From Pelolinea submarina (GTDB lineage: Bacteria > Chloroflexota > Anaerolineae > Anaerolineales > Anaerolineaceae): DNA of 64,000 nt. A program made the translations under genes and the position numbers. Each line of letters starts with the position of its first letter. Position 1 is the first letter of the stretch. The notes under the pieces are model-generated. The model was given only the letters and a program-made list of their open reading frames with translations, made no database searches and was not told the DNA's origin. Positions 7,930 to 16,619 of this stretch are shown piece after piece. Location: NCBI RefSeq assembly GCF_003966975.1, contig NZ_AP018437.1, forward strand, positions 1,240,001 to 1,304,000, written 5' to 3'.

Positions 7930-9225
7930 TTAAAGCTCCAAAGTAACCAACGGTACCAGCATCTCCTGCCGCGAAAGGCCGCCGTGACGCCCTAACAAGA
8001 AGTTGGCTTTATTAACCCACCACCAGTAACCGTTTCCCTTGGGAAAGACGACGAACTGCCCGGCGCGTTCCAGTGTGCCGCTGTAAGCTGCATGGCTGCC
8101 CAACAATCCGGCGCGGATGACCTGTTCGGAAGGCACTGCGCGGAATTGTCCATCCCAGTGTGAATGCAGATATGCCTGCATTTGCGCCTCGTGCCCGGGT
8201 TTGATAAACAGGTAGGGCAGGCGGCCTTCGCCGCTGGGCTGCATGATTAAATGACGGGTGAAGTCCGGGTGGTTGCGCAGGTCGTAGTCCGGCTCGAGCA
8301 CAGTTGGTACCTGGCCATGGTCGGCCGTGAGCAGCAGCAATGTGCGCCCATTGCCTTTCGCTTTTTGAGATTGGACAAAGCGCGCCAGGTGATGGGAGAA
8401 TTCCCGCCATTTGTCCAGCAGCTGCGCGTCCTGCGGGCCGGTATGGTGGGAGAGCGTGTCTATTTCACTGAAGTAAATGTAGGTATAGGTACGCTGTCCT
8501 TTGCTCTCTGCTGGAATCTGCGCGGCCAACTGCCACAGCTCTTCCAGCGATTGGTAGGGCAGGGATTGGACCTCCTGCAATAGCATCTGCGATAGGCCGG
8601 AGCCGTTGATGGCTGCCGGCTGCAAGGCGAAAGCTTGAATGCCGTGTTCCTTGAAGCGCGCACCCAAGGTGGGCAGCGGCAGAAAGGTGCGCGGGTCGAA
8701 ACCGGCTTTGGCCAGGCTGCCGGGTTCCGGCGGAAGAAAAGTCGCCACCGAATGCGTGACCATGTTGCCGATCAAGCCATATTCTCGCAAAAAAACTTCG
8801 TAGCCGATCACACCGTGTTCGACCGGCTGCCCGCCGGTCCAGAAAGTGGTCAGCGCGGCGGAGGTTGTGCTGGGCGCGATGCTGGTAAGAGGCTGTAGCC
8901 GAGCGTCTCTCAGTAAGGCTTGCCAATCTGGCAGGGGATTATCGGCTGTCTCGGCCAGGTTGTGTTCGGATAGGAAATGCAATCCCAAACCATCCACCAC
9001 CACCAGGATGACGTGCTGGTATTCGGCGCGCAAGCCGTTGGTCAACGTTATGTCCAGTGGCTGCCGGCCAGGCAGCGGGCAGCCCAGCCAGGCGCACACG
9101 CTGGCAGGAATGTTGGCGATGGAGAAACCGTCGTAGCGCGGCAGCAGTTGATCATCGTCCAGTGGAAATTCCGCGGGGAGGTTGGCGGGTAGTAATTTCT
9201 GCGCAGCTTTTTCGAACACACTCAT
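7930..9225 (-). CDS. Alkaline-phosphatase-superfamily phosphodiesterase / nucleotide pyrophosphatase-like protein
   Basis: A 431-aa protein with the metal-site pattern of type I phosphodiesterases and nucleotide pyrophosphatases: Asp in VILVVVDGLG, the nucleophile Thr in SIAPSTTSAAL, Asp/His in EIDTLSHHTG and TADHGQ, plus HGVIGYE. No signal peptide or membrane helix is visible, so it is probably cytoplasmic. These enzymes hydrolyse phosphodiester or phosphate ester bonds using two metal ions; the substrate is unknown. It is a single gene, divergent from the GT-C-like membrane protein gene, with a weak ribosome-binding site. Confidence 0.85.
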   Translation of the reverse strand: MSVFEKAAQKLLPANLPAEFPLDDDQLLPRYDGFSIANIPASVCAWLGCPLPGRQPLDITLTNGLRAEYQHVILVVVDGLGLHFLSEHNLAETADNPLPDWQALLRDARLQPLTSIAPSTTSAALTTFWTGGQPVEHGVIGYEVFLREYGLIGNMVTHSVATFLPPEPGSLAKAGFDPRTFLPLPTLGARFKEHGIQAFALQPAAINGSGLSQMLLQEVQSLPYQSLEELWQLAAQIPAESKGQRTYTYIYFSEIDTLSHHTGPQDAQLLDKWREFSHHLARFVQSQKAKGNGRTLLLLTADHGQVPTVLEPDYDLRNHPDFTRHLIMQPSGEGRLPYLFIKPGHEAQMQAYLHSHWDGQFRAVPSEQVIRAGLLGSHAAYSGTLERAGQFVVFPKGNGYWWWVNKANFLLGRHGGLSRQEMLVPLVTLEL

Positions 9226-9309
9226 ATGATATACACAACTTTCGGGATATTGGATTGGTAAGAATGCCTCATTTTATACTAAAATCATAGCTGTCAAGTT
9301 GAAACTAAA

Positions 9310-11028
9310 ATGACTGAGAATCGTAAGAAATCCACCCCCTGGCTTTGGGCGTTGCTGCAGATACTTTATTTTCTGTTGTTGACGCTGGCGTTTACCCGTC
9401 CTTTATATAAACATTTGAGCACCCACATTGACGGCGGGCTGGGAGATAACCTGTACTTCATCTGGCAGATCGGCTGGTTCAAACAGGCTATCTTCGATTT
9501 GAAGCAGCTGCCTTTTCATTCCTTCTTGCTGAATTTCCCTTATGGCTACAACCTGGCGACCACCGAGATCGCGCCGCTGCAGTTGGCTTTCGCGCTGCCT
9601 TTTGCGTTGGGCGGCCAACCGGTGTTGGGGTTTAACATTTCCATGCTGTTGACTTTCGTGCAGGCCGGTTTGTTCATGTCGTATTGGGTCCAGCACTTGA
9701 CCGGTTCCAAATGGGCCGGGTTGCTGGCGGGCACAGCTTACGCTTTCCTGCCGTATCACATGGTGCATTTCCTGTCCGGACACATGAATATCTCCGCCAT
9801 CCAGTGGTTCCCGCTGTACTTTTGGGGCTTTACGGGCATTCTGACCGAGGAAGAGAAATCACCGCGGAATATCTGGCTGCTGGCGATTGGGTTGTCGGGT
9901 GTTGCGTTGACTTCCCAGTATTATCTCTACACCACTTTTGTGGTCAGCGCCCTAATCCTGCTGATTTATTTCCTCTTCCTGCAGCGCAGGCAGTTTCTGA
10001 ATGGCGCTATCTGGAAGCAGGTCCTTTTTGCCGGGCTGCTGTCCATTCCGGCTCTGGCTGTGGGTGTTGTCCCGTATATGTTGGTGCACAACAGCGGAGA
10101 AGCGCGCAGCCTGCAGGACGTGATGCAATTTTCGGCGGGGTTGAGCGACTACCTGCTGCCCTTCACGCGTCATTTTCTATGGGGCAAATGGGTGTGGGCG
10201 CATTTCCCGCGGGATTTATGGAACGAGGCCACACTGTATATCGGTTTGCCCCTGACTGTTTTGGCCGTGATCGGTTTTGCCAGGCGCGGGCAGAATAACC
10301 ACAGGAAACTATTCCAAATATTTCTAAGCGGGTTTCTCGTCAGTTTGATTCTGTCAATGGGTACCAATCTGACCTGGATGGAGCAACCGGTCAGGATCGA
10401 CCCGCATTCATGGTTGGGCGGCATCTTCAACAACCCGGACGGACTGATTTACCTGCCGGGGTATTTCTTTTTCAAAACCATCCCGTTTTACGATATTATG
10501 CGGGCTTGGATGCGTATAGGTGTGTTTGCGTTGCTGTTCAATTGCGCCGCGGCTGGCATTGGGCTGGCTTGGCTGCTGCGGCGTTGGCCAAGATGGCAAT
10601 CCCTGCTGGCCGTTGCGGCTGTCGGTTTGGTACTGCTGGACTTTTACGTTACACCCAATTCCCTTTCGCGCGTACAGCCGCGTGAGGTGGACCTGTGGCT
10701 GGCAGAGCAGCCCTATGGCGGGCAGGTGCAGCTGCCCTTGAAGCAGTCTTATGAGGAATACAGCCTGTATTACACGCTTACCAGCCAGAAACCCATTATC
10801 GGGGTGATCCGTACGTTCCCATCCAACCGCTATTTTGAATTGAACCCACTGCTGGCTAATTTTCCAGATGAAACCAGTGTAGCCGCGCTGCGGGAGCAGC
10901 AGCTCACTTACGTGGTGTTGGATGAGGAATATTATCCGCTTACCGAGGAATTCATCCAGGCTTGTGAAGCCTTGGGGATGCAATTCCAGGTTTCCCTGGA
11001 CGGACAGTCGGTTTTCACGCTTCCCTGA
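9310..11028 (+). CDS. Polytopic membrane protein, probable GT-C-fold glycosyltransferase
   Basis: A 572-aa protein with about eleven hydrophobic helices and a soluble C-terminal part of about 100 residues. After the first helix an acidic loop contains HIDGGLGDN, in the place where GT-C enzymes keep a catalytic Asp/Glu. GT-C proteins move sugars from polyprenyl-phosphate donors outside the membrane. Similar large proteins are abundant in Anaerolineae and usually lack an assigned acceptor. The gene stands alone between a divergent phosphodiesterase and a phosphoribosyltransferase. Membrane topology is clear; catalytic role is inference. Confidence 0.65.
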   Translation: MTENRKKSTPWLWALLQILYFLLLTLAFTRPLYKHLSTHIDGGLGDNLYFIWQIGWFKQAIFDLKQLPFHSFLLNFPYGYNLATTEIAPLQLAFALPFALGGQPVLGFNISMLLTFVQAGLFMSYWVQHLTGSKWAGLLAGTAYAFLPYHMVHFLSGHMNISAIQWFPLYFWGFTGILTEEEKSPRNIWLLAIGLSGVALTSQYYLYTTFVVSALILLIYFLFLQRRQFLNGAIWKQVLFAGLLSIPALAVGVVPYMLVHNSGEARSLQDVMQFSAGLSDYLLPFTRHFLWGKWVWAHFPRDLWNEATLYIGLPLTVLAVIGFARRGQNNHRKLFQIFLSGFLVSLILSMGTNLTWMEQPVRIDPHSWLGGIFNNPDGLIYLPGYFFFKTIPFYDIMRAWMRIGVFALLFNCAAAGIGLAWLLRRWPRWQSLLAVAAVGLVLLDFYVTPNSLSRVQPREVDLWLAEQPYGGQVQLPLKQSYEEYSLYYTLTSQKPIIGVIRTFPSNRYFELNPLLANFPDETSVAALREQQLTYVVLDEEYYPLTEEFIQACEALGMQFQVSLDGQSVFTLP

Positions 11029-11056
11029 GTATTTTTCTAAATAAGGAAAACTTTTG

Positions 11057-11062
11057 TATAAT
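11057..11062 (+). promoter_or_regulatory. Probable -10 element before the phosphoribosyltransferase gene
   Basis: A consensus TATAAT lies 31 bases before the ATG at 11094, with no convincing -35. An AAAGGA ribosome-binding site is at 11085-11090. Confidence 0.45.
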
Positions 11063-11093
11063 CTATAAAATTCTCTTAACGTTAAAGGATATT

Positions 11094-11609
11094 ATGCGGC
11101 GAGAACGATTAACCTGGGATGAAGTGGATGCTTTGATCGACCATCTGCTTCCGCAATTCGATCATGAATTTGACGGCATGGTGATAATCACGCGTGGTGG
11201 GATTGTACCCGGGGGGCTGTTGGCCGCTGCGCTTCAAATCGAGCATATCCTGACAGCCGCGGTGGATTTTCCATCGGAAGCCGAAATCAATACAACCCGC
11301 CAGAGCAGCCGTTTTTCCGCCTGGCCGAAATTCCTGCAATTTCCCAGCGACCAAATGTTGGCAGCCAAGCGCATTCTAATTGTGGATGACGTTTGGGGGT
11401 CAGGCCGCACCATCACAGCCGTGAAAAATCGTGTTTCAAGCGCCAGCGGCATTCCCTATACCTGCGTGCTGCATTTCAACCCATACCGTAATCTTTTCGG
11501 CACCTTCCGCCCGGATTTCTTCGCGGCGACCACGGACGCCTATATCGTCTATCCCTGGGAAAGCCGGCACGGCGGTGAGCACGCATTTTTATACGGGCAT
11601 GACCAGTAG
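11094..11609 (+). CDS. Phosphoribosyltransferase-domain protein (type I fold)
   Basis: A 171-aa protein with the PRPP-binding signature ILIVDDVWGSGRT (acidic pair D98-D99) and an upstream loop TRGGIVPGG that binds pyrophosphate in type I phosphoribosyltransferases. These transfer phosphoribose to a nucleobase, typically hypoxanthine, guanine or xanthine. Length and motif order fit hypoxanthine/xanthine-type enzymes of archaea and deep-branching bacteria, but base specificity is not visible. It has its own likely promoter and a good ribosome-binding site and converges on a glycosyltransferase gene 22 bases away. Confidence 0.85.
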   Translation: MRRERLTWDEVDALIDHLLPQFDHEFDGMVIITRGGIVPGGLLAAALQIEHILTAAVDFPSEAEINTTRQSSRFSAWPKFLQFPSDQMLAAKRILIVDDVWGSGRTITAVKNRVSSASGIPYTCVLHFNPYRNLFGTFRPDFFAATTDAYIVYPWESRHGGEHAFLYGHDQ

Positions 11610-11631
11610 ACCGGGTATGTAAGGCAAGGGT

Positions 11632-12657
11632 TTATTCCCCCAACAGAACTTCTTTATAATCGGCAACCATCTGTTCCAGACCAAAGTGTGTTTCAGCGCG
11701 CTTGCGTGCTGAAGCCCGGTAAGCGGGCAGGTCGTCCAGCACTTTGACGGCTGCATCCACCAGCAGGTCTGTTTCGGGTTCTTCCAGGTGCCAGTAATTA
11801 CTGCCGTAGGGAACGACTGCGCCGCCGTCTTCACCGATCAATTCAGGCAGAGAACCGGTAGCGTAGCTGACCACCGGCAAACCGCTGGCTAAAGCTTCCA
11901 CCACGGAATTGGGGCAGGCGGCGTTGATTTCAGCAGGGAAAAGCAAGTGCGCGCTGCGGTCCAGATCAGGAATCTGTTCGTGCGGCACCAGCCCCATCCA
12001 GCGCACGGTGGCTTTCTGGATACTGGCAACTTGTTCGCGCATATACTGAGGAGCATTCCCGACCACCATTAGCTCCACCTGACGGTTTAATTTTACGGAA
12101 AGGCGGTTGGCGGCTTCCACTGCGTTGAACAGGTCGCGCTCATGGCCGCCCTTGAAACTGCCTTCCACTACCAGCAAACGGATGAAATCCTCGGGCAGCT
12201 GGTTTTCGCCCTCCGGATTGAAAGTGTTCAGGTCGACGCCGTTATGGATGACACGGTTGGGTTTACGCAGGGAGCCGTAAACTGTATTCCACCAGTCGCG
12301 CGTGAAATTGCTTTGATAGACAATCTCATCCGCCAGCCAGCGCCGGATGAAAGAGAGCTGCAGGTTCATGCGTTCGGATCGCAGATAGTGTTTCCAGCCG
12401 GTGGTCTGTTGTTTGTGCAGCCAGTTCATGCCGTCCAAACGCTGAATGATACGGATGTGCTTGCGTTTGGCGTAGAAGAGTTCGTTAAATTGGCGGGTTG
12501 CGCCGATGACCAGCACAGCTTGTGTGCCGGGGGTATGCGGGTCGTGATGGGCGGCGATGCCCAAAGCGGACAGGCCGCGGATCAGTTTTGCCTGAAAAGA
12601 GGATGGCCCGCCGGGGCCTTTGAGCTTGGGTAGAATGCAAATCGAAGGTTCGGTCAA
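11632..12657 (-). CDS. Glycosyltransferase family 4-like (GT-B) protein
   Basis: A 341-aa GT-B glycosyltransferase. The C-terminal donor-binding half has the usual pattern: a GSFKGGHERD-type segment, LMVVGNAPQY, a GLVPHEQIPDL segment, and acidic ACPNSVVEALASGLPVVSY that binds the nucleotide sugar. The N-terminal half (GGPSSFQAKLIRGL) fits family 4. The start is TTG with a weak ribosome-binding site. It presumably adds a hexose to a lipid-linked or surface acceptor; donor and acceptor are unknown. No other glycan genes adjoin it directly. Confidence 0.85.
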   Translation of the reverse strand: MTEPSICILPKLKGPGGPSSFQAKLIRGLSALGIAAHHDPHTPGTQAVLVIGATRQFNELFYAKRKHIRIIQRLDGMNWLHKQQTTGWKHYLRSERMNLQLSFIRRWLADEIVYQSNFTRDWWNTVYGSLRKPNRVIHNGVDLNTFNPEGENQLPEDFIRLLVVEGSFKGGHERDLFNAVEAANRLSVKLNRQVELMVVGNAPQYMREQVASIQKATVRWMGLVPHEQIPDLDRSAHLLFPAEINAACPNSVVEALASGLPVVSYATGSLPELIGEDGGAVVPYGSNYWHLEEPETDLLVDAAVKVLDDLPAYRASARKRAETHFGLEQMVADYKEVLLGE

Positions 12658-12777
12658 TAGAAAATTCTCAACTTGTTATTAAAAGTAAGGGGATTATACC
12701 TTTTAAATTCGGGTTCATCTGTAAAATTATGTGAGGATTATACTTCTACAATAATTAAAGATAAAATAAGGCAATTT

Positions 12778-13893
12778 ATGCACGCAGATAAGAAACGCAT
12801 TATTATTAAAGTAGGCACCTCCACGCTGACGGCGGGCACCTCCAAGCTGCACTTGCCGCAGATTACCGCGCTGGCGCAGCAATTGGCGGAGTTAATCAAA
12901 CGCGGGGATCAGGTGGCCCTGGTATCTTCCGGCGCGATCGCGGTGGGGCGCGAACGGCTGGGCTACCCGGCGCTGCCCAAATCCATTCCGGCCAAGCAAA
13001 TGCTGGCTGCCATCGGACAGCCGCGCCTGATGAATGTATACGAACAGATCTTTGATATTTACGGCTTGAAAGTGGCGCAAGTGCTGCTGACACGCGAAGA
13101 CATCAGTGACCGCAAGCGTTATATTAACGCGCGCAACACACTGGAGTCGCTGCTGGAGCAGGGCGTGGTGCCGGTGGTCAATGAAAACGACACGGTCGCC
13201 ACAGACGAGATCCGCATCGGCGATAATGATAATTTGTCCGCTTTGGTGGCCAACCTGGTGGAAGCGGATTTGCTTGTGATCCTGACCGACCAGGAGGGGA
13301 TATATACTGCCAACCCTTCACGCAGCAAAGATGCGCAGCTGATCCGCGAAGTACGCGGCGCAGAAATCCCGAAGGAAATTTGGGAAGCGGCCGGCGGAAG
13401 CCAGAACGGGTTGGGGACGGGCGGCATGCACACCAAATTACAGGCAGCCGAGATCGCGCGCCGCTCCGGCACTGAAGTGGTGATTGCCAGCGGCCTGGAG
13501 CCGCAGATACTGCAGCGTTTGGTGGATGGGGAAGCCCTCGGGACAAGAATTTATGCCGTGGTGGATAAACTGGAAAGCCGCAAACGTTTCATGCTGGCCG
13601 GGGCTGTACCGCGTGCCGGCATTCGCATCGACGCGGGCGCGGCCGCCGCACTGAGCGAGGGCGGTTCGCTGCTGCCGGTGGGCATCAGTGAGGCTTACGG
13701 AAAATTCGAGCGCGGGGATATCGTGCGGGTGAAAGATCCGGCCGGTAAGGACTGCGCTATTGGATTGGTTAATTATGCTTGTGAGGATGTCAAGAAAATC
13801 ACCGGTAAACGTTCCAGTGAGATTGAAAGTTTGTTAGGTTTTGCCTATGGTGACGAAGTCATTCACCACAATAATATGACCCTCTTAGGATAG
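12778..13893 (+). CDS. proB: Glutamate 5-kinase
   Basis: Phosphorylates L-glutamate to glutamyl-5-phosphate, the first step of proline synthesis. The frame is open from 12673, but the ATG at 12778 preceded by AAGG gives 371 aa, the normal length. Residues 1-260 form the amino-acid-kinase domain (IIIKVGTST near the N-terminus, LVSSGAIAVG, a GDNDNLSALVA metal/nucleotide region, GTGGMHTKLQAA). The last 80 residues form a PUA domain, as in Escherichia coli ProB. It is followed 18 bases later by proA. Feedback inhibition by proline through the kinase domain is known for the family. Confidence 0.96.
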   Translation: MHADKKRIIIKVGTSTLTAGTSKLHLPQITALAQQLAELIKRGDQVALVSSGAIAVGRERLGYPALPKSIPAKQMLAAIGQPRLMNVYEQIFDIYGLKVAQVLLTREDISDRKRYINARNTLESLLEQGVVPVVNENDTVATDEIRIGDNDNLSALVANLVEADLLVILTDQEGIYTANPSRSKDAQLIREVRGAEIPKEIWEAAGGSQNGLGTGGMHTKLQAAEIARRSGTEVVIASGLEPQILQRLVDGEALGTRIYAVVDKLESRKRFMLAGAVPRAGIRIDAGAAAALSEGGSLLPVGISEAYGKFERGDIVRVKDPAGKDCAIGLVNYACEDVKKITGKRSSEIESLLGFAYGDEVIHHNNMTLLG

Positions 13894-13911
13894 CGAGACA
13901 GGGAGCGAGAC

Positions 13912-15171
13912 ATGGATATCAAACAAATTTGCCAGGATGCCAAGCAGGCCAGCCGCGGGTTGGCGCTGCTGCCGGCGGAACAGAAAAACCGCGCGCTGGA
14001 AAACCTGGCGGATTGGCTGGTATCCCACATTGATCCCATTACTACGGCCAACCAGCAGGACGTAGCCGATGGGCGCGAGGCCGGTTTGACCGACGCGCTG
14101 ATCGACCGCCTGACGCTTACCCCGGCGCGCATCGAGGGCATGGCCGCCGACCTGCGGCACGTCATCAGCCTGTCGGATCCAGTGGGCGAGGTGTTCGAGG
14201 AAGAGACGCTGGAAAACGGACTATCCCTGCGCAAACAGCGCATTCCGCTGGGCGTATTGGCGGTCATCTACGAGTCGCGCCCCAACGTGACCGTGGATGT
14301 GGCCGCGCTGGCCTTGAAGAGCGGCAACGCGGTCATTTTACGCGGCGGCAGCGAGACCATCCGCAGCAACCGTGTATTGGTGGGCGGCATTCATCAGGCT
14401 CTGGAAGCGGCCGGCATTTCACCGGATGTGGTGCAGTTCATCGATGACCCCGACCGGGCTCTAGTCAACCAGCTGTTGAAAATGCACGATTTCGTGGACA
14501 TGCTCATACCGCGCGGCGGGGTGGGCTTGCACCGTTTCTGTCGCGAGAATTCCAGCATCCCGGTCATCACCGGCGGCATCGGCATCTGCCACCTGTTCGT
14601 AGACGAGAGCGCGAATTTGGAAAAGAGCCTGCCGCTCATCCGCAACGCCAAGATTCAGCGGCCGACCGTGTGCAACTCGCTGGACACCGTGTTGGTGCAC
14701 CGCAAGCTGGCGGCGGATTTCATCCCTCGTCTGGTGGATTACCTGAAAAAAGACGGCGTGACCTTCCGCGTGGACGCGGATTTCCTGAAAGATTCGAATT
14801 TGGCAAATGACGACAGTGTCCAGGCAGCCAGGCCGGATGATTTCGACACGGAATGGCTGTCGCTGGTGCTGGGCATCAAAGTGGTTGACGGTTTGGAAGC
14901 GGCGCTGGTGCATATCGCTGCGCACTCCACCGGCCACTCGGACGGCATCCTGACAGAAAACGCCGAACACGCGGCGCGCTTCACCAACGAGGTGGACTCG
15001 GCCGCGGTGTACGTGAACGCCAGCACGCGCTTCACAGACGGTTCACAGTTTGGTTTGGGCGCCGAGGTGGCCATTTCCACCCAGCGTCTGCACGCGCGCG
15101 GCCCGATGGCATTACGGGAATTGACCACGTATAAATGGGTGGCGCAGGGGGATTACCTGGTCAGGAAGTAA
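13912..15171 (+). CDS. proA: Glutamate-5-semialdehyde dehydrogenase (gamma-glutamyl phosphate reductase)
   Basis: Reduces glutamyl-5-phosphate with NADPH to glutamate semialdehyde, the second proline-synthesis step. Length of 419 aa is typical. The aldehyde-dehydrogenase fold shows the ProA-specific VIYESRPNVTVD segment, ALKSGNAVILRGGSE for cofactor binding, and the catalytic Cys in QRPTVCNSLDTVLVH. It forms an operon with proB; the product may be channelled between the two enzymes. proC is not in the window. The gene ends directly before a repeat-rich intergenic region. Confidence 0.97.
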   Translation: MDIKQICQDAKQASRGLALLPAEQKNRALENLADWLVSHIDPITTANQQDVADGREAGLTDALIDRLTLTPARIEGMAADLRHVISLSDPVGEVFEEETLENGLSLRKQRIPLGVLAVIYESRPNVTVDVAALALKSGNAVILRGGSETIRSNRVLVGGIHQALEAAGISPDVVQFIDDPDRALVNQLLKMHDFVDMLIPRGGVGLHRFCRENSSIPVITGGIGICHLFVDESANLEKSLPLIRNAKIQRPTVCNSLDTVLVHRKLAADFIPRLVDYLKKDGVTFRVDADFLKDSNLANDDSVQAARPDDFDTEWLSLVLGIKVVDGLEAALVHIAAHSTGHSDGILTENAEHAARFTNEVDSAAVYVNASTRFTDGSQFGLGAEVAISTQRLHARGPMALRELTTYKWVAQGDYLVRK

Positions 15172-15181
15172 TTCGCGAATT

Positions 15182-15504
15182 CCCTCTCCCTAGGGGGAGA
15201 GGGACAAGGGTGAGGGGTGTTTCTGGAGGAAATTAAATCCCGCCCTACGTTGAGCAGTTCGTTGGTCGGGCATTCCTGACCAATATTAAGTATATTGACT
15301 GTTCCCCGTTGTATATCCATTATTTGTCACACAGGAATGTGTGACCTACAAAAAATTCGGTGAATTCGCGATGACAGGGTTATGTTTTTGTAGGTCAAGC
15401 ATTCTCCTCTGCCCTCCGAGGCATGCTTATTATTTTGGATTCGAAAAAAAAGTCAGGCAAGAATGCCTGACCTACCAAAAAAATTCCGGGATTCGCAACG
15501 ACAA
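15182..15504. repeat. Intergenic cluster of small palindromic repeats
   Basis: This gap of about 340 bases has no gene. It starts with a near-palindrome, CCCTCTCCC-TAG-GGGGAGAGGG (15182-15203). Two direct imperfect copies of a unit of about 50 bases follow: each opens with a hairpin (GTCACACAGGAATGTGTGAC at 15326-15345; GTCAGGCAAGAATGCCTGAC at 15452-15471) and continues with CTAC, an A-run, ATTC, and a G/A-rich end near GACA. A partial third copy lies inverted at about 15383-15403. A related hairpin, GGTCGGGCATTCCTGACC, is at 15264-15281. The arrangement fits REP- or MITE-like elements. Confidence 0.7.
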
Positions 15505-15514
15505 GCAGGACTGT

Positions 15515-16024
15515 CTATCCCTTCAACGCCTCGATCACATCCTCAATCGTCTCCACCACATGGCCAACCTCTTCCAGTGTACCCACTGTAAAAATGTTCA
15601 CGCCGTAAGTGCTGTCGCGGCGGCGCAGGCAGCGTGCATCCGTGGCCAGGCCGATGATGCCGAATTTAGTAGGGTTCTCACGCATCAGCCCGTAGAAGAC
15701 ACCGATCTCGCAGGCCACACGGTCGTCCACCTGGGAGCCGTCCAACAGAGCTACCAGCGCATCCGCGCCGGCTAATTGGGCGTAATTCGCCTGAAAAACT
15801 TCAGCCGCGAAGACGCTCTTGGCCAAGCGTCCAGCCTTGCTTTGGTCGGAATAGAGCTTTTCGCCTTCTGCTTCCAGGGCAACCTCGAAAGCTGGCTGGT
15901 GGTCGATGTAGCGGTCGGCGGCCAGGGCAACCTCGTGCCCGGCGGCCTGCAACTGCTGAACGCAGGACTGCACGTAATTACGCTGATAAGGGGTGTTTTG
16001 GGGAGCGGCAAAGTAGATTTTCAT
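15515..16024 (-). CDS. Nucleoside 2-deoxyribosyltransferase-like protein (copy 2)
   Basis: I set the start at the ATG at 16024 because GGAGG lies eight bases upstream; the frame is open a little further. The 169-aa protein opens with MKIYFAAPQNT, the strand-loop that starts nucleoside 2-deoxyribosyltransferases, and carries the catalytic region DDRVACEIGVFYGL with the conserved Glu. These enzymes exchange bases on deoxyribose; relatives act on 5'-monophosphates. Its start lies next to the stop of an upstream paralogue, so the pair is an operon. It differs from the paralogue at many active-site-flanking residues, which suggests different substrates. Confidence 0.82.
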   Translation of the reverse strand: MKIYFAAPQNTPYQRNYVQSCVQQLQAAGHEVALAADRYIDHQPAFEVALEAEGEKLYSDQSKAGRLAKSVFAAEVFQANYAQLAGADALVALLDGSQVDDRVACEIGVFYGLMRENPTKFGIIGLATDARCLRRRDSTYGVNIFTVGTLEEVGHVVETIEDVIEALKG

Positions 16025-16025
16025 G

Positions 16026-16517
16026 TTATTTATCCTCCACAAGCAAACCATCTGCGGCTAATTCATCCTGCCATTGGCTGATCTGGGCGATGGCCTCATC
16101 CAGGTTGGAAGTGATGAAGCCGATGTCCTCAATGCAGCCGCGCACGAACAAGTTCAAGCCCTTGCCGTCGCCGCCGGATTGGGCGCGCCAATCATCGTGA
16201 TAAGCGATGATGCCCTTGCGTGCGGGGTCGGATTTCGCCAGCGCGTAAAACACGCCGATCTCGGTGGAAGTGCCATCGTCCACCTCGTAGCCGTTCAGGT
16301 TGACGAACAGAACGTTGGCGCTGTGGATGCCGCTGAAATCCTTGTCGAAACATAATTTCTGGCGGGACAACTCGGGGTAATCTTCCGGGTGAAATTCGTT
16401 CTCGATGGGGATGAAAGGATCAATACCCGCGCCGCGCAGCGCTTTGGCTGTCTGAGTGATCCAGTCCCGTTCATAGGTGGTGAATAAAGGTCCTGCGAAG
16501 TAGATTTTGATGCCCAT
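16026..16517 (-). CDS. Nucleoside 2-deoxyribosyltransferase-like protein (copy 1)
   Basis: A 163-aa protein with IKIYFAGPLFT at the N-terminus and VDDGTSTEIGVFYAL around the conserved catalytic Glu, the hallmarks of nucleoside 2-deoxyribosyltransferases. The family salvages deoxynucleosides or hydrolyses modified deoxynucleotides. It is the first gene of a two-gene operon with a paralogue whose start lies two bases beyond its stop. The two share length and fold but only part of their sequence, so the duplication is old or the second copy was acquired. Confidence 0.85.
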   Translation of the reverse strand: MGIKIYFAGPLFTTYERDWITQTAKALRGAGIDPFIPIENEFHPEDYPELSRQKLCFDKDFSGIHSANVLFVNLNGYEVDDGTSTEIGVFYALAKSDPARKGIIAYHDDWRAQSGGDGKGLNLFVRGCIEDIGFITSNLDEAIAQISQWQDELAADGLLVEDK

Positions 16518-16619
16518 AATTACCTCTAAGTTAAAGATGGTTAATCATACCAGTATAGCTTTTACATTTGGGCATGAATTGCCTTTTTGTGTGCTTTTTT
16601 GGAGATGATGGATTATGGG

